A stretch of DNA of 64,000 bases from DASZHJ01 sp035541215 (GCA_035541215.1 DATKNV010000033.1:1-64000), one strand, 5' to 3'. Positions 8,694 to 17,069 are shown, numbered from the stretch's first letter. Notes: generated by a model not told the origin, from the letters alone. Numbers and translations are program-made.

Positions 8694-9697
8694 ACATTCG
8701 TACCCTCCTGCTATCCGCGTCCGTTCTTGCCGTCTCGGCCTGTACCGATCCGGAGCCGCCGCCGGCGATCGCCTACGACACCGCGGCCTTCAAGCCCGCG
8801 GTGGCGGAGCCGGAGCCGCCGAAGCCGGTGCAGGCCGTGCTCGTCCCCGAGCCGTTGCCGCTGCCGGGCCAGCTGCAGCCGCCGCCGCTGGCGAAGCACG
8901 ATCGGCGCCCGCCTATGGCGCGGGTCGCTGCCGCCAACCGGGCCGCGCTCCTCGAGCCCACCTCCCACGGCTACGTCAACGCGATCCAGGTCTATCCCTT
9001 CGCGGAGGGCGCGCTCTACCGGCTCTATGCCGCGCCGGAGCGCGTGAGCGACATCGCGCTCGAGCCCGGCGAGGTGCTCGTCGCGGTCTCGGCCGGAGAT
9101 ACCGTGCGCTGGGTCGTCGGCGACACCGTCAGCGGCAGCGGCGCGGGGAAGCAGGTCCACATCCTCGTCAAGCCCTTCACGGCAGGCCTCAAGACCAATC
9201 TCGTCATCACCACGGAGCGCCGGAGCTACCACCTCCAGCTCGAGAGCACCGAGGAGACCGCGATGGCGGCGGTCTCCTGGACCTATCCACAGGAGACGCT
9301 CCTCGTGCTCAAACGCCAGGGCGAGCGTGCGCAAGCTGCTGCGCCCGCTGCTGCCGGGCTCGCGCTCGAGACCCTTCGCTTCCGCTACGCCATCTCCGGC
9401 GATACGCCGCCTTGGCGGCCGCTTCGTGCCTTCGACGACGGCGCCAAGGTCTATATCGAGTTCCCCGCGCGCCTCGACCAGGGCGAGGCGCCGCCGCTCT
9501 TCGTCGTGGGCGCCGATGGCGGCAGCGAGCTCGTGAACTACCGTGTGCGCGGCAACTACTACATCGTCGACCGTCTCTTTGCGGCGGCCGAGCTGCGCCT
9601 GGGCCAAGAGAAGCAGCAGGTGGTGCGCATCGGCCGCACCGACGCCGCACGCCCCGGCGAAGCGCCCCGTGCGCCGGCGCCGCCGGCTGGACCGTGA
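8690..9697 (+). CDS. trbG: TrbG/VirB9-like outer-membrane core-complex protein
   Basis: This 335-residue protein begins with a signal peptide ending in a lipobox-like VSAC (Cys at about residue 18), so it may be lipid-anchored. A Pro-rich spacer follows, then the VirB9 beta domains. The C-terminal hallmark PWRPLRAFDDGAKVYIEFP, ending in NYRVRGNYYIVDRLF, is the part that binds the VirB7/VirB10 ring. The start at 8690 overlaps trbF; longer in-frame starts would run through trbF and are rejected. It overlaps or abuts trbI. Confidence 0.93.
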   Translation: MNIRTLLLSASVLAVSACTDPEPPPAIAYDTAAFKPAVAEPEPPKPVQAVLVPEPLPLPGQLQPPPLAKHDRRPPMARVAAANRAALLEPTSHGYVNAIQVYPFAEGALYRLYAAPERVSDIALEPGEVLVAVSAGDTVRWVVGDTVSGSGAGKQVHILVKPFTAGLKTNLVITTERRSYHLQLESTEETAMAAVSWTYPQETLLVLKRQGERAQAAAPAAAGLALETLRFRYAISGDTPPWRPLRAFDDGAKVYIEFPARLDQGEAPPLFVVGADGGSELVNYRVRGNYYIVDRLFAAAELRLGQEKQQVVRIGRTDAARPGEAPRAPAPPAGP

Positions 9698-9705
9698 GGA
9701 CGGTC

Positions 9706-10965
9706 ATGGCCGAGAACATGGAAGGTCCGGAGGGCGCCAAGGTCGATCCCGAGACCCTGGTGCTGCGCGCGCGGCCGCGCCGCGTGGTGCGCTTCAAGCG
9801 CCGGCTCATGATCGGGGTGGCGGCCGTGGGTGCGCTCGCGCTCATGGGCGCAGCGTGGCTCGCGCTGAGCGGACCCGCGTTCCGCCCCCGTCAGAGCGGC
9901 CCGGAGCTGCTCGATCAAGGGCGGAAGCCCATGCCGGACGGCCTCTCCTCGCTTCCCGGCAGCTACGACCAGGTGGCAAAGCCGGCGCCGCAACTGGGTC
10001 CGCCCCTGCCGGGCGATCTCGGACCGCCCGTGGTGCGGCAGGAGCGCACGCTCGGCGTGCCGCCGCAGCCGGTAGCGCCGGTCGTCAGCCTGCGCCCGGA
10101 CCCGGAGGAGGAGGAGGCGCGCGCCAACCGGATCCGCCTGGCGCAGCAGCGACGGCAGGCGCGGGAGGCAAGCGTGCTCTTCCAGCTTCCGCGCACCGAT
10201 CGCGGCTCCGCGACGGCGGTGGCACCGGCGGGATCGACAACGGGGCAGGGGATCGCGCCCACGCCGGTGGCCGCCGCGGGCGCCGACCGGATCGCGCTCG
10301 ATCCCGACCGGGATCAGAACAACCAGCAGCGCAAGCTCGACTTCCTGAAGCAGCCGCCGGATCAAGGCGTCTACAACCCGCATGTCCTGCAGCAGCCGGC
10401 CTCGCCTTACGAGGTGATGGCCGGCACCGTGATTGCGGCGAGCCTTCTGACGGGCCTGCGCTCGGATCTCCCGGGATTCGTCGTGGCGCAGGTGACGGAG
10501 AACGTCTACGACACCGTCACGGGACAGATCCTGCTGATCCCCCAGGGTGCGCGGCTCATCGGCAGCTACGACAGCGTCGTCGCCTTCGGGCAGAAGCGTG
10601 CGCTCCTGGTCTGGCAGCGCATCGTCTTCCCCGACGGCTCCTCGATCGTGCTCGACAATCTCCCCGCGACCGACGCCGCGGGCTATGCCGGCCTCGAGGA
10701 CGAGGTCGACTTCCACACCTGGCAGCTCCTGAAGGGCGTGGCGCTCTCGACGCTGCTCGGCGTCGGAACGCAACTCACACTCGGCAGTCAGGAAAGCGAC
10801 CTCCTCCGCGCGCTTCGGGAATCGACGCAGCAGAGCGTAAATCAGGCCGGTCAGCGCATGACCGAGAAGAGCCTGAACATCCAGCCCACCATCACGATCC
10901 GCCCGGGTTGGCCGCTCAGGGTCATCGTCCACAAGGATCTGGTGCTGCGGCCCTACCGCGGCTGA
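9706..10965 (+). CDS. trbI: TrbI/VirB10-like scaffold protein
   Basis: This protein spans the envelope and links the inner-membrane ATPases to the outer-membrane pore. The 419-residue product has a basic cytoplasmic N-terminus and one membrane helix at about residues 34-55. A Pro-rich periplasmic linker and the VirB10 beta-barrel domain follow. The signature LLIPQGARLIGSYDS and FPDGSSIVLDNLPATDAAGYAG are intact. A GTG at 9694 overlapping the trbG stop would add four residues and is a credible alternative start. It is the last of the canonical trb genes here. Confidence 0.93.
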   Translation: MAENMEGPEGAKVDPETLVLRARPRRVVRFKRRLMIGVAAVGALALMGAAWLALSGPAFRPRQSGPELLDQGRKPMPDGLSSLPGSYDQVAKPAPQLGPPLPGDLGPPVVRQERTLGVPPQPVAPVVSLRPDPEEEEARANRIRLAQQRRQAREASVLFQLPRTDRGSATAVAPAGSTTGQGIAPTPVAAAGADRIALDPDRDQNNQQRKLDFLKQPPDQGVYNPHVLQQPASPYEVMAGTVIAASLLTGLRSDLPGFVVAQVTENVYDTVTGQILLIPQGARLIGSYDSVVAFGQKRALLVWQRIVFPDGSSIVLDNLPATDAAGYAGLEDEVDFHTWQLLKGVALSTLLGVGTQLTLGSQESDLLRALRESTQQSVNQAGQRMTEKSLNIQPTITIRPGWPLRVIVHKDLVLRPYRG

Positions 10966-10975
10966 GGAGACGACA

Positions 10976-11224
10976 ATGCCCGATCTGAAACTCGGCAAGC
11001 TGCCGGACCGCACGCCCGTCAGGATCGTCCTCCGCGTGAGTCCCGATCTCGACCGCGCGCTCCGCGCCTACGCGGAACTCTACCGGGAGGCCTACGGCGA
11101 AATGGAGAGCGTCGCCGAGCTCATCCCCTCCATGCTCGAGCGCTTCCTTGAGAGCGACCGCGGCTACGCCAAGGCGCGCAGGGCGCTCGAGGGCAAGGCG
11201 ACACCGGAGAAGCCCAGCCCGTGA
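10976..11224 (+). CDS. DUF2274 family protein
   Basis: This 82-residue protein starts with LKLGKLPDRTPVRIVLRVSP and ends with a helical region containing AELIPSMLERFLESDR. This matches the small DUF2274 proteins encoded directly after trbI in many alpha- and betaproteobacterial conjugative elements. The function is unknown. The predicted fold resembles a ribbon-helix-helix or small antitoxin-like regulator, which is inference only. It lies 10 bp after trbI with a GAGGAG ribosome binding site, so it belongs to the operon. Confidence 0.85.
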   Translation: MPDLKLGKLPDRTPVRIVLRVSPDLDRALRAYAELYREAYGEMESVAELIPSMLERFLESDRGYAKARRALEGKATPEKPSP

Positions 11225-11282
11225 GAGCTGGGAATTCGCGTGGCGACATCGTGAATTATGACAACCTCAGGAGAGACACACC

Positions 11283-11606
11283 ATGTCCGTGATCGGAACG
11301 TTCATGCCTTCCGCGGATGGCGGTTGGGTCGGAAGAATCCGTACCCTCGGCCTCGATGCCAAAGTTCGCCTCGTGCCGAACGACAATCGTGAGAACGAAA
11401 GCGCGCCGGCGTTTCGGATCTTTGTCGGGTGTTCGCGCATTGGCGACGCCTGGTCCGCGCGGTCGGGCGGTGACAGTCCGAAGGAATATTTGCGGGTTCG
11501 GCTCGACGATCCGAGCCTGCCGGAGCCCATCGTGGCGGCGCTCTTCCCATCGGATGACCGGAAGGCGGCAGAGCTCGTCTGGAATCGGCGGTACCCTAGT
11601 GCCTAG
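11283..11606 (+). CDS. DUF736 family protein
   Basis: The 107-residue product has the DUF736 pattern: MSVIGTFMPSADGGWVGRI, then KVRLVPNDNRENESAPAFRI and a C-terminal DSPKEYLRVRLDDPSLPEPI. It is probably a small beta-rich protein. DUF736 genes are a common marker of integrative conjugative elements and plasmids of Rhizobiales and relatives, usually near tra/trb or rep genes; their role is unknown. A clear AGGAGAG ribosome binding site precedes the ATG. It is the last intact gene of the conjugation region. Confidence 0.87.
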   Translation: MSVIGTFMPSADGGWVGRIRTLGLDAKVRLVPNDNRENESAPAFRIFVGCSRIGDAWSARSGGDSPKEYLRVRLDDPSLPEPIVAALFPSDDRKAAELVWNRRYPSA

Positions 11607-11610
11607 GGTA
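11592..11610. repeat. 8-bp perfect inverted repeat at the end of the DUF736 gene
   Basis: TACCCTAG and CTAGGGTA face each other across a 3-base loop, and the DUF736 stop codon lies inside the right arm. A hairpin here could protect the 3' end or stop transcription of the trb operon. There is no U-run after it, so a classical terminator is not supported. Confidence 0.35.
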
Positions 11611-12328
11611 ATTCCAAAATTCTTGCAAATCCCACAATTCACATAACCTTGCCATATGGACGTCGATCAAGCACGTCCGAGAAAAGCAAGAACGGTTAGC
11701 GCGCTGCAGGACTTTTCTGCCGCTTCGACCGCACTTTAAAATTAAATTTCGCGCACAGCCCGACGCCAGAATTGACATCATAACCATCAGTTAATAATGG
11801 GCGTCCCCACATGGGTCGCAGACGATTGCCCCCTCACTCCACATTCCCTGACGCTCGCTATTAGGTGCAGCGATACCGACACAGAAGCAATTTAATGGTT
11901 CGCACTAAGTCGGCCGTCAGGCTCATAATCTGAAGGTCAAAGGTTCAAATCCTCTCCCCGCAACCAAATCTCCGTCATGGTACCAGTATCTTACGCACAT
12001 CGCCCGGTCTCTGCACTGGGCGATGCGGCGTGCATGTCCGACCGGAGTCCGAAAAACGCGCGTCCGCGAGTGTCCTTTTCTGACCGCGTCGGCCCGAGCC
12101 AAAGGCTCTCGCGGGCCGCTCCCACATCGACGCACATGCGCTGGTTCAAACCGGGGGAGCAAAACCATCTTGGTTTGCCCCCTCCGGCCGATGACTGACG
12201 GAGGGTTTTGCATCGGAAAACCGGTTCATTCCAGCAAAAGGCCGTCCTCTCAAGCGTGACGAGTGCCTCGAGACCATCGCTACTCCGGGGAGATCCCAAC
12301 AGCCTTCCGCGTGGGCGAGGGTCGCGGC
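11607..12328. other. Gene-poor stretch at the conjugation-element boundary
   Basis: No credible coding sequence is visible in these 722 bases. Composition becomes locally AT-richer (11690-11900) than the trb genes. The only recognisable object is the tRNA 3' fragment at 11916-11966. Short open frames on both strands here have no family resemblance. Confidence 0.6.
11916..11966 (+). other. Remnant of the 3' half of an initiator tRNA (candidate attachment site)
   Basis: The stretch reads as an anticodon arm (TCAGG-CTCATAA-TCTGA, anticodon CAT), a variable loop, a T-arm with GGTTCAAAT, and an acceptor end CCCCGCAACCA. This is the pattern of bacterial tRNA-fMet. The 5' half (D-arm and acceptor strand TGCGGGG) is absent upstream, and the T-stem has a mismatch, so it cannot be a working tRNA. 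Such 3' fragments are what tyrosine-recombinase elements leave at attR. Its position just past the trb locus supports an element boundary, but no integrase is seen here. Confidence 0.55.
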
Positions 12329-12751
12329 TTACGACAAAGCAAACTCACCGGTGGGTCCGCAATTACAGCTGCAGGCTGTTATGCTGCGTCGGGGGATGCT
12401 TGTCTTCGGCCCTGCTGCCTCGACGCGGTCAAGTCCACCGAAATGCTTTGACAGAAGCGGCATCACCTCGGTGCCGAAGCGCTCCATACTCTTGAGAATA
12501 CGCCTCCGCTCGATCCCCGGAATCACCATGAAATAGCTTTTGTGTGTTGGTTGGAGCTCAGTGATCTCCTCGGCCGGCTTTGCGGAACACCGCTGCGCAT
12601 CACCCATCACCATACGATCGGCGATTGTTTTCAGAGGCGGCTCGTCAGGTGCCGGAATTTCCTCGAGCCATGCACCGTGAACAAGGGCGTATCGATTGCC
12701 CATCGACAGCGCAACTCGACGAATGTAACGCGCTCCTTCCGCTGCACGCAA
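12329..12751 (-). pseudogene. C-terminal remnant of a luciferase-like flavin-dependent oxidoreductase
   Basis: The minus strand encodes about 110 residues resembling the C-terminal end of LLM-class flavin-dependent monooxygenases. Segments are YALVHGAWLEEIPAPDEPP, IADRMVMGD and PTHKSYFMVIPGI, followed by RILKSMERFGTEVMPLLSKHF. The barrel with the flavin site, normally about 300 residues, is missing upstream, and the last 25 residues look unrelated. It is therefore a decayed fragment. The resemblance is from recognition of the family pattern only; the parent substrate cannot be told. Confidence 0.45.
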
Positions 12752-12768
12752 CTGCAGGGCGCAAAAAA

Positions 12769-12951
12769 ATGTATGCGAGGAACCCGAGCTACGTCTACAC
12801 GCACGTTCTGACCAAGGCGATTCAGAAGCATATCCTTCTCGATGACTTGCATCTTGGAAATATTCTGCTCGCCCTGCGCAAAGCCGGCTATGCCATCGAC
12901 CGGAAGTCAGGGTTGCTCCGCAAGGGCAAGGCCGAGGTGAAGGCAGCCTGA
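12769..12951 (+). CDS. Small hypothetical protein
   Basis: A 60-residue frame starts at an ATG after an A-run (12764-12768) and encodes MYARNPSYVYTHVLTKAIQK followed by a Leu-rich helix and a basic tail (KSGLLRKGKAEVKAA). The composition is protein-like and differs from its shadow frames. There is no family I recognise and no strong ribosome binding site, and it overlaps the 5' side of the oxidoreductase remnant on the other strand by its upstream region only. It may be real or a leftover. Confidence 0.3.
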   Translation: MYARNPSYVYTHVLTKAIQKHILLDDLHLGNILLALRKAGYAIDRKSGLLRKGKAEVKAA

Positions 12952-12981
12952 CCGGGACGCGATGGCGACCTGCGAGCCGCG

Positions 12982-14505
12982 TCAGCTCCCGACTGGAAAG
13001 GAAAGCGACGGCCGGTAAGAGCCTCCATACTCTCCCTCGTAGTCATACTCGTAGAGTGTCAACGCCCCGATCGCGATCTGCCGCTGGCCGAGGAAAAACG
13101 AAAAGCCGCCGGGCGCGGCCATGAACAGATGGACACGCGCCCCTTGTGCCGATGCTTCGCGTATCGCCTTGATCTGCCCGGTGAGCGACTCCGCCAGATC
13201 GAAAGCGTGCCGTCCGCAAATCACCGACCGGGCTCCCGGTCCGGAGAATAGCCGGGCTTCCAGGAAGACTCTTGCCGCCGGCATGGCCGCGCCGACGTAG
13301 GCACGCACAGCCGTCGCCACATCATGGGTGAGGCTGACGGCGATGACGATGTCATTGCCGGCGGGATTGACGTCCTCCCGCCGGAAGATCCACCGCGGCC
13401 AGGCCGCATCGGGCGGCAGATCGTCAGGAGCCCAAATCTTTTTTCCGATGGTGCGCTGCTCAAGCTCGATCATCCGCCCCGATTTGATGTTCAGCACTGC
13501 CCCGGCAGCGAAGGACAGGGTGAGATGCGCATCAAGAACAAGCTGCAGCCGCCCGCCATCCTTGGCGGCATCGAGAAGGAATGCTTTCAGGGTGGGATAG
13601 AGATCGCCGCTCCAGTCGGCGTCCGGACGGATTTGCCGGTCGGCGAATTTCGGCACGAGATCGAGGACTTTCGTGCAGCGGTCTTCCAGTCTGTCCGTTG
13701 CGTGCTCAAACGACTTGACGCCGTAGACCCTAGGCCGTCCCTCGCCCGCCTCACCGATCAGATTTTCCTTCTCGCAATGGCCGCGGAACCTGCCGCGTGT
13801 GAACTCAAGCCGACCCTGCGCTGCCCACTGGAAGACCACGTCGTCGTAGATGAAGGCGCTTTCGCTGGGCGGAATGCGGCGAAGACCGACGAGGCCAAAA
13901 TACGGATCGAGCCTTTCCCGCAGCCCGTCAAGCGAATCACCCGACTCGGAGAACGCAAGTGTGCGGGCAAGAGCACGAAGCTCGGTTTCGTCGACGCCAA
14001 GGTGATCGCGCCAGAATTTGCGTACCTGGCCCATCGCGCTGCGTTCGGTCGCCGTTCCGTAGAGCATATCGACGCGCAAAGTGTGCGACCGCTCGTTGAC
14101 GAGCTTGCGCAGCGGGTCAGCGCGATCAATCCGCCAGTTGCTGATAAACCGGAACCGCGCGCCTTCGCCGGCAGGCGCGTAGCTCCGCTGGGCGGCAAGG
14201 GCACGCTGAAGCAGCGAGCGGGCATTCGCGTTGACAAATTCGGGATCGGCAACTTGCACGTAGCCGTAGCTGCCCGGAGTCACATGCCATTTGCACTGTA
14301 TGTGCTCGCGTCGCAGCGGTTTGCCTTTCTGATCGCTGATCGGCGGATCGTACTCCACCCAGATGTCATCGAACCCGCCGGGGCCGCTTTCAAATCCAAC
14401 CTTCGCGACCGGGCTCGTCGGATCGAGGAGATACACCGCCTTGAGCCAGAATATGCGCGCCTGGAACGAATCGCCGTCCCGGCGAGCGGTCACAGCCTGG
14501 GTCAT
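12982..14505 (-). CDS. cap4: CBASS effector: nuclease domain fused to SAVED domain (Cap4-like)
   Basis: This is the killing effector of the adjacent CBASS. The C-terminal part (about residues 280-507) is a SAVED sensor, with the typical end HAFDLAESLTGQIKAIREAS, VHLFMAAPGGFSFFLGQ and SYRPSLSFPV. It should bind the cyclic oligonucleotide made by CdnC. The N-terminal part matches the DUF4297/Cap4 endonuclease: FQARIFWLKAVYLL, then FDDIWVEYDP (D46-D47) and HIQCKW (Q70, K72), a PD-(D/E)xK-type active site in the QxK form. I chose ATG 14505 (507 residues, GGAAAG upstream). A GTG at 14556 would add 17 residues and overlap cap6. Degradation of double-stranded DNA is inferred from the family. Confidence 0.85.
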   Translation of the reverse strand: MTQAVTARRDGDSFQARIFWLKAVYLLDPTSPVAKVGFESGPGGFDDIWVEYDPPISDQKGKPLRREHIQCKWHVTPGSYGYVQVADPEFVNANARSLLQRALAAQRSYAPAGEGARFRFISNWRIDRADPLRKLVNERSHTLRVDMLYGTATERSAMGQVRKFWRDHLGVDETELRALARTLAFSESGDSLDGLRERLDPYFGLVGLRRIPPSESAFIYDDVVFQWAAQGRLEFTRGRFRGHCEKENLIGEAGEGRPRVYGVKSFEHATDRLEDRCTKVLDLVPKFADRQIRPDADWSGDLYPTLKAFLLDAAKDGGRLQLVLDAHLTLSFAAGAVLNIKSGRMIELEQRTIGKKIWAPDDLPPDAAWPRWIFRREDVNPAGNDIVIAVSLTHDVATAVRAYVGAAMPAARVFLEARLFSGPGARSVICGRHAFDLAESLTGQIKAIREASAQGARVHLFMAAPGGFSFFLGQRQIAIGALTLYEYDYEGEYGGSYRPSLSFPVGS

Positions 14506-14536
14506 CGCCGTGCTTTCCGGATGCGCGCGATACCGA

Positions 14537-15481
14537 TCATCCGCCCGCCCCGTCACGGAACGGCGGGCTCGGCTTCATGTTCGCGAGCAATTCGACGGCC
14601 CGCTCGAAGGTCACGGGCCGATCAGGGTAGGCGTCGAGGATCAAGGTCGGCAGAAGGCGCTGCGTCAGGTCCGAGAATGTGAAGCCGACTCCCCTTTCGT
14701 CCTGTGGCCCGGTCAGCTCGACGATTCGCTCGATCTGATGCTTTTTGAATCCCAATTCGGTGAGGGGCGCTTCGACGACCGTCCGGCGCTGTACCTCGTT
14801 CGGGCGGCGGAACTCGAATATCTCCGCGGCGCGCCGCAGGACCGAAGGATCGATCGATCCGATGCGGTTCGTGCAAAGCACGACCGCCACCGGCAGGTGC
14901 TTCTCCGCAAGGCGGTCGACCCCGCGGATGAACGCATTCACCCCGGCACGATCTTCATGGTGCATCTGCGCGGCTTCGCGGCTTTGCGTGACAGCGTCGG
15001 CCTCGTCAACCAGCAGGATGATTCCTCCCGCCGCTTTACCGCCCGAACGCCTGAGCTTTTCCGCGGCCTTGAGCACCGCGTCGAAAGCCGCCGATAGCAG
15101 CAAGGTCATTTCGCCAACCTTGCCGCTGCCTCTCGTCGCGAGGCTCAAGGGGTAGAGCGTGACGCCGATATTTTCCTGCCGCGCGACGGCGTCGCCGACG
15201 GTTTCGGAGAGCGCGGTCTTGCCGGTGCCGACATCGCCGGCCAGCACGACGAGCGGCGGGCGACGCTCGAGGTAGTCAAGCGCGGCGGTGGCGCTGTTGT
15301 GGTGTTTCTTCGCCCATGTCTGCGGCCCCGCAGGGTTGACGAGAACCGCAAGTACCTTCGTCAGGCGCGCCTTGGCCTCGTCGATACCGACAAGCCGCGC
15401 GAGCCGCTTGCTCGCGCCCAAGTCTGGAAAATCGAGCCGGCGATCGAACAGCGCATCGATGGAGATGGAATCGCCGCTCAT
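14537..15481 (-). CDS. cap6: CBASS TRIP13-like AAA+ ATPase (Cap6)
   Basis: This 314-residue AAA+ protein has Walker A GDVGTGKT at residues 82-89, Walker B IILLVDEADAV (Glu160) and a sensor/arginine-finger region CTNRIGSIDPSVLRRA. The layout matches bacterial TRIP13/Pch2 remodellers, which in type III CBASS disassemble the HORMA-CD-NTase complex and keep the system off. The ATG at 15481 overlaps the stop of the HORMA gene (ATGA). An in-frame start 66 bases upstream would run into that gene. The pairing with HORMA and CdnC makes the assignment firm. Confidence 0.9.
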   Translation of the reverse strand: MSGDSISIDALFDRRLDFPDLGASKRLARLVGIDEAKARLTKVLAVLVNPAGPQTWAKKHHNSATAALDYLERRPPLVVLAGDVGTGKTALSETVGDAVARQENIGVTLYPLSLATRGSGKVGEMTLLLSAAFDAVLKAAEKLRRSGGKAAGGIILLVDEADAVTQSREAAQMHHEDRAGVNAFIRGVDRLAEKHLPVAVVLCTNRIGSIDPSVLRRAAEIFEFRRPNEVQRRTVVEAPLTELGFKKHQIERIVELTGPQDERGVGFTFSDLTQRLLPTLILDAYPDRPVTFERAVELLANMKPSPPFRDGAGG

Positions 15482-15990
15482 GAACGCTTCACCGTGGCGC
15501 GGCCCAGCCCGCGGCCGCCGGCCACATAGTTGAGGTCGTCGGCCCAATAGCCGGCTTCAAGCGGCGGTGCGGTCCCGGAGACGCGCTTGAACGGGCAAGC
15601 GTTCTCGATGGCGTCACGCTCGGCCTGGGTCAGCGACGACCACTTGCTGTTATGGGTAAGGAAGGAGGTGAAAGAAGCGCCGGAGACATCGAGCCGCGGC
15701 TTGATCTTGCCGGGATCGTCATCTGCGACCAGCGTTCCGCCCGGCAGTGCCCGGTAGCGGACGACCGCCTCGGTCCATTTCCCGTCGCGCTTGAAGCCGT
15801 ACTCAAGACTTTCGACGACATCGTGCCGCAGAAACTCGACGATCTCGGCTTCGTATTTGTCGATCCACTCGTTCGATGGTGAGCCGTACAGCGACTGGAA
15901 GCGCAGGAGGTCGGTCGCGACCTTCGACGCGATCTTGCGGGCGTGGGCAAGGGTGAATGTCTCGGAGTCCGTGATTGAATATGTGCTCAT
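15478..15990 (-). CDS. cap7: CBASS HORMA-domain protein (Cap7)
   Basis: The 170-residue protein begins STYSITDSETFTLAHARKIA and has the alternating helix/strand pattern of bacterial HORMA proteins. Segments include EWIDKYEAEIVEFLRHDVVE and the central strand AVVRYRALPGG. The basic C-terminal tail (GRGLGRATVKRS) is the mobile safety-belt end. In type III CBASS the closed HORMA binds a peptide signal from infection and then activates the CD-NTase. It lies 7 bp downstream of cdnC and overlaps cap6. No single residue motif proves the fold; the neighbourhood does. Confidence 0.85.
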   Translation of the reverse strand: MSTYSITDSETFTLAHARKIASKVATDLLRFQSLYGSPSNEWIDKYEAEIVEFLRHDVVESLEYGFKRDGKWTEAVVRYRALPGGTLVADDDPGKIKPRLDVSGASFTSFLTHNSKWSSLTQAERDAIENACPFKRVSGTAPPLEAGYWADDLNYVAGGRGLGRATVKRS

Positions 15991-15997
15991 ACGATCC

Positions 15998-16963
15998 TCA
16001 CGCGTTGAATGTAGGCCCGAAGACCTTCTGCCAATACCGTACCGTCTCGCCCTTGCTGATTGCACGCAGCGCCGAGTCGATCGCATCGCCGGCATCGAGC
16101 GCCGCTTCGCTGATCTTGCTCTTGTTCTCCGCCGTATAGAGCGAGGCGACGTTATTCTCGCAATTTACAGGGTCCCAGATCCGCACTGGCGCCGGGGTCG
16201 TGGCACAGTCGGCAGGATTGTAGTAGTCGCTGAAGGCGATAGCAGTCTCAAAGTCATCGTTGGCGATATACGCGAAAATCTTCGCGAGCGCCGACGGGTA
16301 GTCATCGAGCGCGAGACCGCGGTCCGCGAGATAGGCCACGAGCAGCTCGACCATGAAGGACTTGAACCGGAACTTCTCATCTTCCTGCTTGCGCAGATTG
16401 CCCCAGAATTTCAGAAGCCGGACAATCTGGGCATAGTGCGTCTCGTTCGCTGCCTTGCGCTTGCGGATGAACTCCAGGTGCATCGGCACGCTGGTCATCA
16501 GCTTCTCGCCGGTGTCCTGCGAAATCAGGTAGCCGCGCCAATCCGGCTCGCCGTCATAAAGGATGGGGACGACATCGACCTCGTTACCGGTCGCGATAAA
16601 ATTGACACCGACGGAATAGGTTTTGCGCTTGATCTGCTCGGGTTTGAAGTTCGGAAAGGCCGTTTCGAGCTTCTTCGCCAGCCAGTCGATCAAATCGCTG
16701 ATCTTTTCCGGCGCCGAAGCCGACGCCACGTAGCAGGCGACATCAATGTCGCTGATCGACTTGAGCGCTGTGCCCTTGGCCAGGCTCCCGGACAGCAGCA
16801 TCTTCTTCAGCCCGAAGTCGGGATGTTCGGCGAGGTAGCCTTCCAGCTTGTCGCGCAGACGATTGGCCTGCGCGCGCAGCTCCTGGGCGTCTTCCCGTTT
16901 GAGGTTCACGCCTTCATCCGCGAAGCGGACGAGTTCGGCATGATCAACGTGCTGCCTGGACAT
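15998..16963 (-). CDS. cdnC: CBASS cyclic-oligonucleotide synthase, CdnC clade
   Basis: This 321-residue CD-NTase carries the polymerase-beta core GSLAKGT (Gly58/Ser59 region), then ISDIDVACY with metal-binding Asp72 and Asp74, and the third acidic residue Asp130 in EVDVVPI. All catalytic residues are present. C-clade enzymes partnered with HORMA and TRIP13 make cyclic tri-adenylate-type signals; the exact product here is inference. The start lies about 18 bases downstream of a large palindrome shared with the divergent capH promoter, and the operon runs cdnC-cap7-cap6-cap4. Confidence 0.92.
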   Translation of the reverse strand: MSRQHVDHAELVRFADEGVNLKREDAQELRAQANRLRDKLEGYLAEHPDFGLKKMLLSGSLAKGTALKSISDIDVACYVASASAPEKISDLIDWLAKKLETAFPNFKPEQIKRKTYSVGVNFIATGNEVDVVPILYDGEPDWRGYLISQDTGEKLMTSVPMHLEFIRKRKAANETHYAQIVRLLKFWGNLRKQEDEKFRFKSFMVELLVAYLADRGLALDDYPSALAKIFAYIANDDFETAIAFSDYYNPADCATTPAPVRIWDPVNCENNVASLYTAENKSKISEAALDAGDAIDSALRAISKGETVRYWQKVFGPTFNA

Positions 16964-16972
16964 ATTTTTTCC

Positions 16973-17014
16973 CTAGACTTGCCATGGCGATATCGCCATG
17001 GCATACATGTCTAG
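16973..17014. promoter_or_regulatory. 22-bp perfect palindrome with outer arms between cdnC and capH (operator)
   Basis: Positions 16981-17002 form a perfect palindrome (GCCATGGCGAT and its mirror image). It is enclosed by a second inverted pair, CTAGAC (16973-16978) and GTCTAG (17009-17014). A further 10-base half-site TATCGCCATG at 17063-17072 repeats the right half and ends on the capH ATG. It lies between two divergent transcription units, so CapH is the obvious candidate to bind it and repress both the CBASS operon and itself. Confidence 0.75.
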
Positions 17015-17069
17015 TCTGTATGTATCCCGATTCGAACAAGAGCGTCAAGCCCAACATGTCTATATCGCC

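Noticed and set aside
11923..12213. A minus-strand 96-residue frame ending in RGFEPLTFRL.
   Set aside because: That ending is the well-known false translation of a tRNA 3' end read backwards; it coincides with the tRNA-fMet fragment.
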